Of a DNA stretch of 32,953 nt, positions 32,330 through 32,953 are shown piece after piece. The notes beneath the pieces are model-generated. The model saw nothing but the letters and a program-made list of their open reading frames with translations. It made no database searches and had not been told where the DNA came from. Location: the NCBI GenBank assembly GCA_964459305.1, contig CAYWNA010000144.1, positions 1 through 32,953 of the forward strand. Direction: 5' to 3'. Made by a program: the position numbers and the translations under genes. How positions within the stretch are numbered: position 1 is the first letter of the stretch; every line of letters starts with the position of its first letter. This DNA is from CAYWNA01 sp964459305. GTDB taxonomy: Bacteria; Planctomycetota; Planctomycetia; Pirellulales; Pirellulaceae.

Positions 32330-32953
32330 TCATGAATACCCCTCCCGGGCCCCTGCCAGCATCTTGTCCTCGAAGACCGTAATTCCGTGGAGTTGTTCGA
32401 TCATGGGGCGCAAACACCAATCGACTTCGTCCAGGGCGCGAATCGGGCCGTCCTGCATGTGCAGCATCTCGACCATGTCGGCGTGCGGGCAGCGCATGCC
32501 CATGGCCGCCGTGTTGGTAAGGTAACCGAGCATCCGAGCTGCGCTCACGCGAGTGACTTCCAGGTGGGCCTGATTGCTGCTTTTGTTCGGCATCATGAAG
32601 CTAGGGCCGTGATAGTCGAAGTCCATGAACCCAAATTCCGGTGTGGACCAGTAGTTCAAGTCCAGTGCCAATCGGCTGCTGACGTTTACCACATTGGCCA
32701 AACCAGCGACCACCACCAAGAACCCGTCGGAGTAGCTGACCGCGTCGTTGCTGTTTTCGACCAATCCTTCCATCCCCAAGTAATCGCTGACCAAATCGCG
32801 GTCGATGGGCCAACTGGTACCGGCCAGCGCACCGCAACCCAGCTCGTTCAGATTCATCAGGTGGTAACTTTCCTCCACGATCCTCATGCTCCGCTGGAGT
32901 AGCTGTCCAATGTGTGCGCAGGACAAAGCGTGGGGCGAATGTCGTTGCCCTGG
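32330..32953 (-). pseudogene. Argininosuccinate lyase / fumarase-superfamily gene, C-terminal part, apparently 3'-truncated
   Basis: The open frame runs off the right edge of the window, so only about 207 residues are visible. Clear family segments are LGCGALAGTSWPIDRDLV, ENSNDAVSYSDGF, YWSTPEFGF and GPSFMMPNKSSNQ. The last corresponds to the signature GSSxMPQKKNP loop, with the first lysine kept but the rest altered. Family members normally continue about 60-100 residues beyond the MLxxAREGYS segment (helices including the DLADxLV region); here a TGA follows GYS directly and the palindromic pair begins 14 bp later. No continuation was found in other frames. It may be a paralogue of ArgH with another substrate. 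It is called a pseudogene on the missing C-terminus, but a short functional variant cannot be excluded. The TTG at 32926 is an in-frame codon, not a believable start. Confidence 0.65.

Overview
This window reads as planctomycete chromosome, probably Pirellulales-like and possibly from a metagenome assembly. The lines of evidence are the density of secreted sulfatases, a DUF1080 protein, an ECF sigma factor paired with a FecR-domain protein, a giant alpha-2-macroglobulin-like protein with TPRs, and many short palindromic elements scattered between and inside genes. The assignment rests on gene content only. No tRNA, rRNA, CRISPR array or insertion sequence was recognised.

Layout. (1) 225-3370, minus strand: a two-gene unit of secreted carbohydrate-active-type proteins, a tandem DUF1080 protein followed by a malectin-like/FG-GAP propeller protein. 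(2) 3832-19840, plus strand: ECF sigma factor, FecR-type membrane protein (ATGA overlap with the sigma gene), secreted HExxHxxGxxH metalloprotease, two consecutive genes that each encode two complete sulfatase domains, and a 2086-residue protein joining about 18 membrane spans to a GH94-type phosphorylase/glycoside hydrolase (GTGA overlap with the second sulfatase gene). (3) 19826-21034, minus: an Asp-box, sialidase-fold protein meeting the GH94 gene tail to tail. (4) 21317-22465, minus: a topoisomerase VI subunit A with no subunit B beside it. (5) 22656-31007, plus: a 2783-residue TPR/alpha-2-macroglobulin-like protein. (6) 31055-32953, minus: a decayed N-sulfoglucosamine-sulfohydrolase-like sulfatase and the C-terminal part of an argininosuccinate-lyase-family gene that appears truncated and runs off the window.

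Working model (inference). Genes 3832-19840 could form a sigma/anti-sigma-controlled locus for a sulfated glycan. Secreted double sulfatases would strip sulfate, the sialidase-fold and DUF1080 proteins would handle linkages or binding, and the membrane-anchored GH94 module would process released beta-glycosides. The metalloprotease lies where it could either trigger the FecR signal or act as an effector.

The main points for a second look are the paired bi-sulfatase genes, the unusual GH94 membrane fusion, the duplicated TPR-plus-MG blocks in the macroglobulin, an in-frame palindromic insertion in that gene, the orphan Top6A, and two adjacent broken genes separated by a palindrome.
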